Notes: generated by a model not told the origin, from the sequence alone. A stretch of DNA of 64,000 bases from CAWBOV01 sp963790525 (GCA_963790525.1 CAWBOV010000002.1:248001-312000), one strand, 5' to 3'; positions 29,910-38,403 are shown, counted from the stretch's first letter. Translations and numbers: made by a program.

Positions 29910-30239
29910 CTAGAGCACGCCGGGGGGCGATCGGCGAGAGGCGGACTCGTCTCGTGCGGCCGAAGCGACGAGGACGATGCTTCCCATGAACGCCACCGCG
30001 ATGACGATCGCGCCGTACAGCGGTCGCACGAAGTCCCTACGCAGCGCCAAGCACGTCATGCCGACAGCAAACACGACACCCAGCATGAGCAGCGCGCCGG
30101 CAGCAGCTCCTACGGTCAGCGACTGGGGGTGCCTGCGGGGCTCTCGCACAGCCAGGGTCGCAATGAAGAGGTAGCCGAGACCGAGTAGAACGGATGACAT
30201 CGTCAGCGCAAGCCAGAACGCTTCGTGGTAAAAGATCAC
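29910..30239 (-). CDS. Three-helix small membrane protein
   Basis: 109 residues: helices at about 8-30, 43-65 and 75-95 (WLALTMSSVLLGLGYLF, GAAAGALLMLGVVFAVGM, YGAIVIAVAFMGSIVLVAS) with an RREP-containing loop. Composition is clearly membrane-like. Not recognised. Confidence 0.6.
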   Translation of the reverse strand: MIFYHEAFWLALTMSSVLLGLGYLFIATLAVREPRRHPQSLTVGAAAGALLMLGVVFAVGMTCLALRRDFVRPLYGAIVIAVAFMGSIVLVASAARDESASRRSPPGVL

Positions 30240-30505
30240 TTCGGGAGGTTACAGCTGATCTTGACGCGCCCGGACCGGACATGTCGCTCGGCGTCCGGAA
30301 CAGCCAGCTTGGCTTCGTCACCGACTGCCACCGGCGGATCCGCCACGACGGCTCCGCCGACATCCTCGACGCTCAGCGCGCTCCGCCGCCCACCACGACC
30401 TCGAGCTCGAATGCCCGCCGGTCACCGTTCAGCTCCGTTGATCGCCAACTCCGCCCGAGTACCTCGACGGTCCGGTGCTCATACGGGGCGATCGGCGCTC
30501 GGTTG

Positions 30506-30883
30506 TCACTGCGGATCCAGTCGCAAGGTCGTCGCTGTCGCATCCTCGGTGACCATGGACTCATGGCCGATCGGGCCGTACTTCGAGCGGTACGCGGCAT
30601 CCACGCTCGCACGGATTCCTGCGGGACCTTCGCCGAGATCACTGACGGTGACGTCGGCCTCGACGCCGGGAACCCGGATGCGTGCTTGGGGAAAGTCGAG
30701 AACGTGTCCGAACCAGCCTGTGGTGCGGCGGTACCAGATGCGCACATAGACGGCGTCGTCCACGCAGACCACCCAGATCGGTACCCATCCGCGCAGCGTG
30801 CCGTCCGTGCGGCGACTCGCGATCTCGAGTTCACCGGATCGGCTGATGCGGTCGAGTTGCTCACCGGACCAGGGAACCGTCAT
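30506..30883 (-). CDS. DUF2255 family protein
   Basis: ATG at 30883. The opening WSGEQLDRISRSGELEIASRR and the following WVPIWVVCVDDAVYVRIWYRR and WFGHVLDFPQARIRV fit the DUF2255 family of small FMN-split-barrel-like proteins. 125 residues, soluble. The region downstream (30240-30505) has no gene I can support, though a frame with natural-looking residues (GRVKISCNLPK at its end) is present on the same strand. Confidence 0.75.
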   Translation of the reverse strand: MTVPWSGEQLDRISRSGELEIASRRTDGTLRGWVPIWVVCVDDAVYVRIWYRRTTGWFGHVLDFPQARIRVPGVEADVTVSDLGEGPAGIRASVDAAYRSKYGPIGHESMVTEDATATTLRLDPQ

Positions 30884-30965
30884 CCCCACAGCGTCCCACG
30901 ACGCATCGGGACACGCTGTGCGAGTGGCAGATCGACCGGACTGTCGCCGGAGCAAGCCACATCGC

Positions 30966-31001
30966 CCGTCCGCCACCCCCGTTCAGGCGGGTAGCGGACG
31001 G
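30966..31001. terminator. Hairpin downstream of the secreted beta-helix gene
   Basis: CCGTCCGC at 30966-30973 pairs with GCGGACGG at 30994-31001, and inner ACCC/GGGT pairs extend it. It lies just past the 3' end of the minus-strand gene that stops at 31020. Confidence 0.5.
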
Positions 31002-31019
31002 ACGCTGTAGGTAGCTGGA

Positions 31020-31790
31020 TCAGCCGGATACCAGGTGCGCGCACTGACCGATCGACCTGCCGCCGACCGTGTTGACCTGACCGGGAATGAAGCCGCCGGC
31101 CGCGCGCGGGGAGAGGCCGAAGCAGATCAGGTTGCGTCCGATCGTGTTGACGACGATCTCGACAGCGGGATTCGGATCGGTGTCGGTCTCGGTGATGGCC
31201 AGCAACGTGGCGTTGCCGCCGATGACGTTGCGGAGTATCACCATGAACTCACTCGTCACTCCGATGATCGTCAGGTTGCGGCGGATCGTGTTGTTCTTGA
31301 CCGACCACGGATTCGCGCCACCGCCTCCGACCAGCGTCACGTTTCCTTTGACCGTGGTGCCATTGATCAGAACCGTGTCCGCGCTGGCAGCGGTGATGTT
31401 CCCCTTGACGGTGATCTTGGAGCTCCCGGTCGGGTCGACCGTGCAGGGGTGCCGCGCGAACGCGAGGTCGGGCTGGCAACCCAGGCCCAGCAGCGAGCCG
31501 GTGAGCGCAATGACGTTGCCTCCGACAATGATCGTCGACGGCGCGGTCTGCGCGTCGAGCACAGCATGGTTGTCGACGTAGACATTGTGGACGACCCGGA
31601 TGACAGCCTTATCCGGTACGTCGCACGCGCCTTTGACGGTGAGACTGGAATAGGTGCCCGACGGGATGTGACCCCCCTTGCACGTATATGGCGCCGGTGC
31701 CCTTCCCGTCGCGGACGCGGCAGTTACGCCCGATATCACCAGGGCTAACGCGCCAGCCGAAACCGCCAGTACTTGCAGAACCTTACGCAT
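31020..31790 (-). CDS. Secreted repeat protein (right-handed beta-helix-like)
   Basis: MRKVLQVLAVSAGALALVISGVTAASA is a classical signal peptide. The mature protein consists of imperfect repeats of the type N-x-I-x-x-N-hydrophobic: KITVKGNITAAS, TVKGNVTLVGG, VKNNTIRRNLTIIG, LRNVIGGNATLLA, VNTIGRNLICFG. This is a parallel beta-helix pattern, probably exposed at the surface. Two Cys pairs near the N-terminal half (YTCKGG, GACDVP, LGCQPD, HPCTVD) may lock it. 256 residues. The region before it has a lower G+C character. Confidence 0.8.
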   Translation of the reverse strand: MRKVLQVLAVSAGALALVISGVTAASATGRAPAPYTCKGGHIPSGTYSSLTVKGACDVPDKAVIRVVHNVYVDNHAVLDAQTAPSTIIVGGNVIALTGSLLGLGCQPDLAFARHPCTVDPTGSSKITVKGNITAASADTVLINGTTVKGNVTLVGGGGANPWSVKNNTIRRNLTIIGVTSEFMVILRNVIGGNATLLAITETDTDPNPAVEIVVNTIGRNLICFGLSPRAAGGFIPGQVNTVGGRSIGQCAHLVSG

Positions 31791-31901
31791 GTACTTCCCC
31801 TCCCCCGATAGGTTTGCTGTTTCTTGGCTGGCACGCTAACGGAAGCTGAGCCACTGGGGTAGTAGTATTTCGGCGCAGTTTTATGCGAGCCGTGAACCAC
31901 T

Positions 31902-32186
31902 TTGCGCGGTCATGAGTTGCTTTGCGTCTGTTGGAAAGTCGGATATCTCTCTACATTCAAAGCGGTCTTCCGCAGTCCGCGGATTCAGTGTCGTGTCAGC
32001 CCGAAGTACCGCGTCCTGGTGCCGACTTTGGACGCGTTGTCAGCCGTATCGGTTGTGTGCACCACTATCGGAAGTTTCCGAATCTTGCTTGTGATGTGGC
32101 TGCTGTGGATACCCTTGGGCATTCTGTGCGCCGTGACCGTTCGAATGAGTTTCGAGGCGCGTCTGCCACTACCATTTGTCTGGTAG
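31902..32186 (+). CDS. Small membrane protein, paralogue of the one at 24229
   Basis: 94 residues with VCTTIGSFRILLVMWLLWIPLG and TVRMSFEARLP, matching the core of the protein at 24229 in order and spacing. The N-terminal about 30 residues lie in noticeably lower-G+C sequence and may not be translated; a later start is possible. The tail present in the 24229 protein is absent here, so this copy looks truncated. Confidence 0.5.
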   Translation: MRGHELLCVCWKVGYLSTFKAVFRSPRIQCRVSPKYRVLVPTLDALSAVSVVCTTIGSFRILLVMWLLWIPLGILCAVTVRMSFEARLPLPFVW

Positions 32187-32246
32187 ACGAAACAAGCGAA
32201 CTGAGCCCGAACGGTGAGCTCAATGGTGCCGATGGGAAGGGGTCCG

Positions 32247-32447
32247 ATGGACGAGGCCGCTCGGGCACGAGATCGGTTTCGGGTCGAGACACTGCCTGGT
32301 CTGCCGGTGGCTGACGCCCGGGCCCGCGTTGAAGGACTGGGCGGTGACTTCGAGGTCATCGGCGACTTCGTCGTGGCGGACATCAACTTCAGCCGCGTGA
32401 GGGTCACTGTCGCAGGCGGACAGGTGGTTTCTGCAGAGGTCGGTTAG
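32247..32447 (+). CDS. Small peptidase-inhibitor-I78-like protein
   Basis: The ATG at 32247 has GAAGGGG just upstream. The 66-residue product ends with RVRVTVAGGQVVSAEVG, preceded by LPVADARARVEGLGGDFEVIGDF. The closing R-V-x-V-x-V/A-x-G-x-V-V-x-x-x-G is characteristic of the I78 (potato-inhibitor-like) inhibitor fold. No signal peptide, so any target would be internal. Fair but not certain assignment. Confidence 0.55.
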   Translation: MDEAARARDRFRVETLPGLPVADARARVEGLGGDFEVIGDFVVADINFSRVRVTVAGGQVVSAEVG

Positions 32448-32484
32448 CTCGGCAGCTCCCCGGTCGAGCCCGCCGGCGCTCGGA

Positions 32485-32826
32485 CTAGACCGGTTCGCGC
32501 CCGATGCGACGGTCGGCGCGTCGCTGCCGAAAGCCATCAATCGCGCCGAAGACCGCACAGACCACAGGTACTCCGATCAGCGCCACGATGAACACTCGGA
32601 CCTGTGGACTCGAGCTGCCCCACGACGCTTGGGTTTGGATGGACCAGATGAGGGACGCCCACCAGCCGGCTGCACCCAAGGGTCGGACGGCACGTCGCCA
32701 GGCGGGCCAGCTCCTCCGCCGCCGACGCATGACCTCGGGTTCGGACCAGCTCCACTGTTCGAACAGGAAGCAGCGCCGCGCCCACGCAAGCCATCGCAGC
32801 TGCGCGCTCGGTTGCGTGGACTCCAT
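32485..32826 (-). CDS. Small membrane protein, unknown
   Basis: From ATG 32826: STQPSAQLRWLAWARRCFLFE, then a basic stretch VMRRRRRSWPAWRR, one or two helices (LGAAGWWASLIWS, VRVFIVALIGVPVVCAVFGAI) and a basic tail RQRRADRR. About 113 residues. Not recognised. Confidence 0.5.
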   Translation of the reverse strand: MESTQPSAQLRWLAWARRCFLFEQWSWSEPEVMRRRRRSWPAWRRAVRPLGAAGWWASLIWSIQTQASWGSSSPQVRVFIVALIGVPVVCAVFGAIDGFRQRRADRRIGREPV

Positions 32827-32981
32827 CCGGCAGGTATGGCCGTCGTTCGTGGAGGAGCCACGCCCCGACGCCGCCCTGACCGGACATATGCGCAGGCGCG
32901 TGAACGAGTTGATCAACGCCGACCTCCGCTATTGCCTCGGTCACTAGAGCCTCATGCGTTCCCGAACTGCTGTTCCTACGA

Positions 32982-33662
32982 TCAGAACTCGATGCGGCCG
33001 GAGCGGTCGTGGAACTGGCCGGTCGGGCCGTCGCCGCGGATCATCGCCAACGCCACGGTGGCGTCGGTGCCCTCGGTGACGGTCTGGTGTCCGGTGTGCC
33101 TGTTGAGGTCGGTGGCCGTGTAGCCGGGGTCAGACGCGTTCACCCGCATCTGCGGCAGGTTCTTCGCATACTGGACCGTGAGGGCGATGACGGCTGCCTT
33201 CGACGCCGCGTACGGCACCGCCTTCACCGCGAACTCGTCATGCGCCTCGTCCAGCAGGTAGCGCGGCCAGCCGACGCCCGAGGCCACGTTGACGATCACC
33301 GGGTTCGCCGAACGCCGCAGCAACGGCAACGCGGCCTGGGTGACGCGCACGATGCTGACCACGTTGGTGTCGAGCACGGAGGTCACGGAGTCGGCGTCGA
33401 GATCATCGGTGTCGAAGGAGCTGCCGAGAATGCCGGCGTTGTTGATGAGCACGTCGAGCTCCGGTAGCTGCGCTACAGCAGCCTTGACCGACGCGGCGTC
33501 CGTGACGTCGAGCTGGACGATGTGCGCGCCGAGCTCGCGGGCGGCGCCGCCGTCGGCGGGGTCACGCATCCCGGCGAACACGGTGTGACCGGCATCGATG
33601 AGCCGGCGGGTGGTCTCGAGTCCGAGGCTGCGGTTCGCCCCGGTGATCAGTGTCGTGGTCAT
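32982..33662 (-). CDS. Short-chain dehydrogenase/reductase
   Basis: The 226-residue protein has TGANRSLG (7-14), LINNAG, VNVASGVGW with the catalytic serine, and YAASKAAV with Tyr and Lys, and DPGYTATDLN, typical of the C-factor/carbonyl-reductase-like SDRs. Its ATG is 86 bases from the start of the divergent XRE-type regulator, a very common pairing in actinomycetes in which the regulator controls the SDR. Confidence 0.92.
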   Translation of the reverse strand: MTTTLITGANRSLGLETTRRLIDAGHTVFAGMRDPADGGAARELGAHIVQLDVTDAASVKAAVAQLPELDVLINNAGILGSSFDTDDLDADSVTSVLDTNVVSIVRVTQAALPLLRRSANPVIVNVASGVGWPRYLLDEAHDEFAVKAVPYAASKAAVIALTVQYAKNLPQMRVNASDPGYTATDLNRHTGHQTVTEGTDATVALAMIRGDGPTGQFHDRSGRIEF

Positions 33663-33748
33663 GCCCCCACCCTGCGATGAATCGCGTGGGTGAGGGTAGG
33701 CACTGTGAGTACCACGCCGAACATGCCCGGAGCAGGCATGCTGGGTGG

Positions 33749-34582
33749 GTGCAGGAATTCGCCGAGGTGCTCCGGGCGTGGCGCGACCGTCTCACCCCCC
33801 AGGAGGTCGGGCTGACGGCTGGCGCAGGCCGGCGGGCGCCCGGACTTCGCCGAGAGGAACTCGCTGGTCTCGCCGGAGTGAGCGTCGAATACCTCGTGCG
33901 GCTCGAACAGGGCCGGGCCCGCAACCCCTCACCGCCGCTGCTGGCGGCGCTGGCCCGCGCGTTGCGTCTCACCGACGAGGAACGTGACCATCTCTACCGG
34001 GTGGCCGGCGTCGCCCCTCCCTCATCGCGGGTTGTGTCCCAACACATCGGACCCGGAGTGCAGCGCATGCTCGACCGCCTCGGTGACGTGCCGATGGCTG
34101 TGTTCTCCGCCGCCTGGGACCTGCTGTGGTGGAACCCGATGTGGTCCGCGTTGACCGGTGACCCGTCCGAGCACCGCGGCTTGGAACGGAACGTCGCGTG
34201 GCGGCATTTCACGAGCGCGCCGAGCATCATCGACTTCGACGACGCGCACGCCGAGGAGTTCGCGGACGATCTTGCCGCCGACCTGCGCGAGGCCGCCGGG
34301 CGCTACCCTGACGACCCCACGCTGCGCAGCCTGATCTCGCGCCTGCGGGCCGACTCACCCGACTTCGCCGGCCGCTGGCGGAAAGCCCACATCGCACGGC
34401 ACCGCTCGAGCACGAAGACGGTGACGCACACGCCGGTCGGACCGATCGTGATCGACTGCGACGTCCTGACCGCGCCCGGCACCGATCTGCGCATCGTGAT
34501 GTACACCGTCATGCCCGACTCGGCCGACGCGTTGAAGCTGGAGTTGCTGCGAGTCCGCGGCATCCAGGCGCTCACGTTCTGA
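33749..34582 (+). CDS. XRE-family regulator with MmyB-like ligand-binding domain
   Basis: GTG at 33749 (upstream in-frame codons are unlikely). The N-terminal helix-turn-helix is LRREELAGLAGVSVEYLVRLEQGRARNPS, preceded by the RAWRDRLTPQEVGL segment standard in this family. Residues about 100-275 form the MmyB-like PAS domain, including MAVFSAAWDLLWWNPMWSALTG. These proteins bind small lipophilic ligands and usually regulate an adjacent SDR, which fits the divergent SDR here. C-terminus VRGIQALTF is intact. Confidence 0.9.
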   Translation: MQEFAEVLRAWRDRLTPQEVGLTAGAGRRAPGLRREELAGLAGVSVEYLVRLEQGRARNPSPPLLAALARALRLTDEERDHLYRVAGVAPPSSRVVSQHIGPGVQRMLDRLGDVPMAVFSAAWDLLWWNPMWSALTGDPSEHRGLERNVAWRHFTSAPSIIDFDDAHAEEFADDLAADLREAAGRYPDDPTLRSLISRLRADSPDFAGRWRKAHIARHRSSTKTVTHTPVGPIVIDCDVLTAPGTDLRIVMYTVMPDSADALKLELLRVRGIQALTF

Positions 34583-34646
34583 CATCGCCGGTCCGCGCGG
34601 GCACATCTGCGCTCGGTGGGCGACACCCCGTCGCCGGAGGTCAGCC

Positions 34647-35483
34647 TCAGGCGAAGGCTCCGGCATAGTCGCTGATGAATGCGTGCAGGCTCCGCGGTGC
34701 GCGGCCGGTGATGGTGAGCACGTCATCGGTGATCCAGGCAGCGTCGCCTTGGGCGATGAGTCCGAAGGCCTGGGCGTTGGACGTGGCGACGTGTTCCGGC
34801 AGGCCCGCGCGGATCATCAGCTCGCGGTGTTCGGCGGGCGAGATGCGCCGGTACTCGACCGGGTGGCCGAGAATGCCGGACAGCTCGTCAGCGACGTCGG
34901 TGTAGGTGATCAGCGCCGGTCCGGTGGGCCAGTAGGTGGCGCCGGCGTGATCGGACGGGTTGACGGCGACGGCGGCGGCCACCGCAGCGACGTCGCGGGC
35001 GTCGACCATGCCGACCTGGCCGTCACCGGCGGACATGACGAACCCGCTGGTCTGCTTCACCTGCGGAGCCAGAGCGAGCAGGTTCTGCAGGTAGGCGTTG
35101 GAGCGCAGCAGTGTCCAGGGCAGCGATGATGCCTGCAGGTGCTGCTCGATCCGGGTCTGGCCGCGACGCCGTTCGACCGGAGAGTCGGCCGATGCCTTGC
35201 TCGTCGCCTTGATGACGTGCGTGACCCCGGCCCGGACGGCGGCGTCGATGACCGCGATCTCCTGCTGGGGAATCGCCGGGCTGACGAGCACGACCGTGTC
35301 CACGCCCTCCATCGCGGCGGCCAGCGAGCCGGGGTCATCGAAGTCGCCGGTGACGACGTCGACATCGCCCCGGTGCAGTCGGGACGGGTCGCGCACCAGG
35401 GCACGGACGGGCTGCTGCTGCTCAGCGAGGAGCCGCACGGTCTCCGAGCCGACGTTGCCGGTGGCTCCGGTCACCAGAATCAT
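34647..35483 (-). CDS. NmrA-like NAD(P)-binding protein
   Basis: MILVTGATGNVGSETVRLLAEQ, ALVRDPSRL and DTVVLVSPAIPQQ define the atypical extended SDR group of NmrA and azoreductase-like proteins. 278 residues, no canonical YxxxK tetrad in the usual place, suggesting redox sensing or an NADPH-dependent reductase. It is divergent from a TetR gene with two palindromes between, so it is most likely the repressed target. Confidence 0.88.
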   Translation of the reverse strand: MILVTGATGNVGSETVRLLAEQQQPVRALVRDPSRLHRGDVDVVTGDFDDPGSLAAAMEGVDTVVLVSPAIPQQEIAVIDAAVRAGVTHVIKATSKASADSPVERRRGQTRIEQHLQASSLPWTLLRSNAYLQNLLALAPQVKQTSGFVMSAGDGQVGMVDARDVAAVAAAVAVNPSDHAGATYWPTGPALITYTDVADELSGILGHPVEYRRISPAEHRELMIRAGLPEHVATSNAQAFGLIAQGDAAWITDDVLTITGRAPRSLHAFISDYAGAFA

Positions 35484-35550
35484 GGTGTCTCCTTGTCAGG
35501 ACTCACCGGCTGGATCCGGACACAGATCGCATCGGGGCAGTCCCAGAAAA

Positions 35551-35566
35551 TGGATTCGTCTATCCA
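35551..35566. promoter_or_regulatory. 16-bp inverted repeat, candidate TetR operator 1
   Basis: TGGAT-tcgtct-ATCCA: 5-bp arms around a 6-base centre, on the nmrA side of the divergent promoter. Its half-sites match those of the second palindrome at 35585-35600. Confidence 0.55.
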
Positions 35567-35582
35567 CTCTGCGCATGGCAAG

Positions 35583-35602
35583 ATTGGATTGTCAAGTCCA
35601 AT
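35583..35602. promoter_or_regulatory. 20-bp inverted repeat, candidate TetR operator 2
   Basis: ATTGGA...TCCAAT arms frame TGGATTGTCAAGTCCA, the same TGGATT...TCCA form as operator 1 34 bp away. It ends just before the GGAGG ribosome site of the tetR gene, which would block its own translation/transcription. Confidence 0.6.
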
Positions 35603-35614
35603 CCGAGGAGGGTC

Positions 35615-36274
35615 ATGCCGTCGATCGATGCCGGGGCTGCGCCCGCGCCCAGCACGAGGAAGGGCCGCGCCACCCGTGAGCGGATCATCGCTGCTGCCGC
35701 CGATCTGATGTACCGGCACGGGGTCGCGGGCACCAGCACCCCGTCCGTTCGCGACGCCGCGGGCGTGAGCTCGTCGCAGATCTATCACTACTTCGGCGAC
35801 AAGGACGACCTCACCCGGGCAGTGATCTCCCACCAGACCGACATGATCGTGGCAGCGCAGACCGAGCTGCTCGCCGACGTGGTGACCCTCGACGCGCTCG
35901 ACGGGTGGCGCAACGCTCTCGTCGACTACGCCCGCTCGCAAGGCGGCACGGGTGGCTGCCCCCTCGGAAGTCTCGCCAGCGAGCTCGCCGATGACCACCC
36001 GTGGGCCCGGCACGCGCTGTCGGCCTCGTTCGACCGCTGGCTGATCGCGATTCGCGCTGCCCTGGCCCGCCTGGTCGGCAACCGCACGCTGCGCAGCGAC
36101 ACCGATGTCGACCAGCTCGCCCTCGCCCTGCTGGCGGCCATCCAAGGCGGCCTGCTGCTCGCCCAGGCCCAGCGGAACACCGGTGCGCTCGCAGCCGGCC
36201 TGGACACCGCGCTCGCCACGGTTCGCTCACACGCCACCCGCAAGGCGAAAGCCGAGTTCAGCGCCCGTCCGTAG
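35615..36274 (+). CDS. TetR-family repressor
   Basis: ATG at 35615 with GGAGG seven bases upstream. The DNA-binding head reads RERIIAAAADLMYRHGVAGTST then GVSSSQIYHYFGDKDDL. The ligand-binding half (GGTGGCPLGSLASELADDHPW, QGGLLLAQAQ) is typical of the group that has a C-P-x-G-x-L motif. 219 residues. Divergent from nmrA; the pair of palindromes in the gap probably mediates autorepression. Confidence 0.92.
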   Translation: MPSIDAGAAPAPSTRKGRATRERIIAAAADLMYRHGVAGTSTPSVRDAAGVSSSQIYHYFGDKDDLTRAVISHQTDMIVAAQTELLADVVTLDALDGWRNALVDYARSQGGTGGCPLGSLASELADDHPWARHALSASFDRWLIAIRAALARLVGNRTLRSDTDVDQLALALLAAIQGGLLLAQAQRNTGALAAGLDTALATVRSHATRKAKAEFSARP

Positions 36275-36313
36275 GTGTCGACCGGACTCGGTCGAACGTC
36301 GAGCGTTGTCGAG

Positions 36314-36350
36314 GCGACGGCCCCGGCGGTGCGTCCGCCGGGGCCGTCGC
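36314..36350. terminator. Strong bidirectional hairpin
   Basis: GCGACGGCCCCGGCGG pairs perfectly over 16 bp with CCGCCGGGGCCGTCGC around a 5-base loop. It lies between the ends of the convergent tetR gene (36274) and propeller gene (36362), so it serves both. Confidence 0.9.
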
Positions 36351-36361
36351 CCGTTCTCCGT

Positions 36362-37495
36362 TCAGCTGGCGACGATGCCCTCGCCGCCGGCGCCACCCGG
36401 GACGGTGACCGAACCGACCGAGGTCAGCACGCCGGTCGGGCTGATTGCGAATTCGTCGACGATGCCGTTGCGGCCGGTCTGGACGTACAGGTAGCGGCCG
36501 TTGGGCGAGGCGGTGGCGTCGACAGTGCCCGGGTCGGTGCTCGTGTTGCCGAGCGCGGTCAGGGTGCCGTTGTGGTCGGTGTAGCCGGAGACGCTGGCGC
36601 TGCCGGCGTTGGATCCGTACAGCTTGGTGCGCGTGCTGGTGACCCAGCAGGTCGCGGCCTGCCCGGTGGTGGTGCGGGTGATGAGGGTCAGAGTGGCGTC
36701 GCGGTTCACGGTGAACGTCGCGAGTGCGGACGGTCCGGCTTCGGCGATCACGAGGTTGTCCCGCTGGTCGAAGGTGATCGCGAACGGCACGTTGCCCGGG
36801 TCAGCGGTGACGACCGGCTGTGCGGACGGTCCGAACGCGCGGACCGGGAAGACCTCGATGCTCTGGCCGTCGCCCTTGGTGGTGACGATCAGCTTGGAAC
36901 CGTCCGGGGTGAACGCGATCTGGCCGGGGGTGCTGGTGAACTCCGGGGTCGGGTTCGGGTTGAAGCCGAGGTCGCGGTGCCACGACGGAACCTTCACCAG
37001 CAGGTCCGCGAAGCGCACGTAGCCCTGGATGGAGCCGCCGCCGCGGGCGTTGAGGACGTAGAGCTGGTGGTCGTGGACGGTGATGCTGACCGGGAAGGTG
37101 CCGCCGGAGCTGATGGTCTGCAGTCGGGTGAGCCGATCTCCGCGGACCGCGAAGGAGGTGATGGTGTCGCTGCCGGCGTTCACCGCATACAGCAGATGCC
37201 TGGTGGCGTCGTAGGCCAGCGCACCCTGGGAGGCGGTGTGGTCGACCGCGGAACCGGTCAGTTGACCGCCGAGACCGCCGGTCGGGTAGACCCCGGCCTG
37301 GGTGAGGGTTCCGTCGGAGGCCCGATCGTAGGCGACGACGGTGTTGCCGGTCAGGTTGTCGGTCTGGACGAACACGGCATGCGCGGCACGGGAGATCGGA
37401 TGGTGGACGGTGGAGGCTCCGGCCGGGCCGGCGAACAGGAGGGCACTGGCGGCGGCGATGCCTCCGACGATGGCGATGCGGACAGTGGTGTTCAT
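36362..37495 (-). CDS. Secreted beta-propeller (lactonase/YncE-like) protein
   Basis: ATG at 37495 starts MNTTVRIAIVGGIAAASALLFAGPAGAS, a good signal peptide; the longer frame upstream is not coding. The 377-residue protein has repeated blades of the type DGTLTQAGVYPTGG, GALAYDATRHLLYAVNAGSDTI, PGQIAFTPDGSKLIVT, VDATASPNGRYLYVQTGRNG, i.e. a seven-bladed propeller of the 6-phosphogluconolactonase/YVTN family. It is exported, so a metabolic lactonase role is unlikely; binding or surface function is more plausible. Confidence 0.88.
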   Translation of the reverse strand: MNTTVRIAIVGGIAAASALLFAGPAGASTVHHPISRAAHAVFVQTDNLTGNTVVAYDRASDGTLTQAGVYPTGGLGGQLTGSAVDHTASQGALAYDATRHLLYAVNAGSDTITSFAVRGDRLTRLQTISSGGTFPVSITVHDHQLYVLNARGGGSIQGYVRFADLLVKVPSWHRDLGFNPNPTPEFTSTPGQIAFTPDGSKLIVTTKGDGQSIEVFPVRAFGPSAQPVVTADPGNVPFAITFDQRDNLVIAEAGPSALATFTVNRDATLTLITRTTTGQAATCWVTSTRTKLYGSNAGSASVSGYTDHNGTLTALGNTSTDPGTVDATASPNGRYLYVQTGRNGIVDEFAISPTGVLTSVGSVTVPGGAGGEGIVAS

Positions 37496-37616
37496 GACGC
37501 TCCTCGATGAGTCGTGCACTGTGCTGGACGAGGAGTTAGCGGCCGGCGCCCTCCGTGGGCTTACCGGGTGCGTCGCTCGCGTCCCCGGTTCGTAAGAACC
37601 GGCACGCCGCGAGCGC

Positions 37617-38381
37617 TCAGCGGCGAAGCAGTGTCCAGGCGGCAGCGAGATCGGGTCGGCCCAGGATCTCCAGGCCGTGGGAGGGTGCCCGGTTGGTGAG
37701 CCAGAGCAGCAGGTCCGAACGACTGCCGCGGATGGCAGTGTCGGCCTTGGCGTGCCCTGCGACCGCGACGGCGTCGCCGCGGGCATCGAGGTCGATCCAC
37801 CACTCGCTGTCCCCGTCGGTGGCGTGTAGATGCAAGGTTCCAGCCAACCCGTTCACGGTGTCGGCGGTGTCGGAACGTTCGGTGGCGAGCAGGCCGGGCA
37901 GGAACTCGATCAGGAACTCCTCGATCCCGGCGGCCGCGACGTCACCGTCCAGCGGCACGGGTGGTGGCCCTCCGTCGAGGCCGGCGGCGTGTTGAGCGTC
38001 CCAGCGGTGGATCGCCAACTCGACGGCCAACCGGCGCCGCCACCAGCTCACCCGCTGATCGCCGCGGCTGGAGAACGTCCAGGTCGCTGTCTCCGGGTCA
38101 GTGGCGGCGAGGAGGTGCAGGGTGCGATCCAGATGGTGTGAATACCAGCCCACCAGCTCATCGCGGTCGGTGGGCGCTACCTCGCGGTCGCGGCGGGCGA
38201 CGCGTTGACCGGTGGTGACGATGGTGGCCATCCAGGCCAGGATGGAGCCCATGTGCCCGACCAGTTGGGCAGCGTCCCAGGCCGGGCAGTGCGGGATCGG
38301 TCGCGACCAATCCGATTCGGCGGCCGTGAGCAGGTCGCGGCCGTCGGCGTCGGCCGTGGTCAGCAGATCGAGTTCGGGCAC
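37617..38381 (-). CDS. Maleylpyruvate isomerase/mycothiol-dependent (DinB-like) enzyme
   Basis: GTG at 38381 opens VPELDLLTTADADGRDLL. SRPIPHCPAWDAAQLVGHMGSI carries the first His of the metal/thiol site, LAVELAIHRWDAQHA the second and third, a pattern of the mycothiol-dependent maleylpyruvate isomerase family (DinB fold plus MDMPI C domain, about 254 residues). LLLWLTNRAP near the C-terminus is the C-terminal domain signature. It implies mycothiol in the host. Confidence 0.85.
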   Translation of the reverse strand: MPELDLLTTADADGRDLLTAAESDWSRPIPHCPAWDAAQLVGHMGSILAWMATIVTTGQRVARRDREVAPTDRDELVGWYSHHLDRTLHLLAATDPETATWTFSSRGDQRVSWWRRRLAVELAIHRWDAQHAAGLDGGPPPVPLDGDVAAAGIEEFLIEFLPGLLATERSDTADTVNGLAGTLHLHATDGDSEWWIDLDARGDAVAVAGHAKADTAIRGSRSDLLLWLTNRAPSHGLEILGRPDLAAAWTLLRR

Positions 38382-38403
38382 GGCACCGAGTCTCGCATCA
38401 CGG

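Noticed and set aside
30240..30505. Possible gene on the minus strand after the DUF2255 gene
   Set aside because: The natural-looking end (GRVKISCNLPK) has no start and needs a frameshift; support is too weak.
36275..37510. 411-residue open frame on the plus strand
   Set aside because: It is glycine/arginine/aspartate-rich shadow text opposite the secreted propeller gene, which has a signal peptide and blade motifs.
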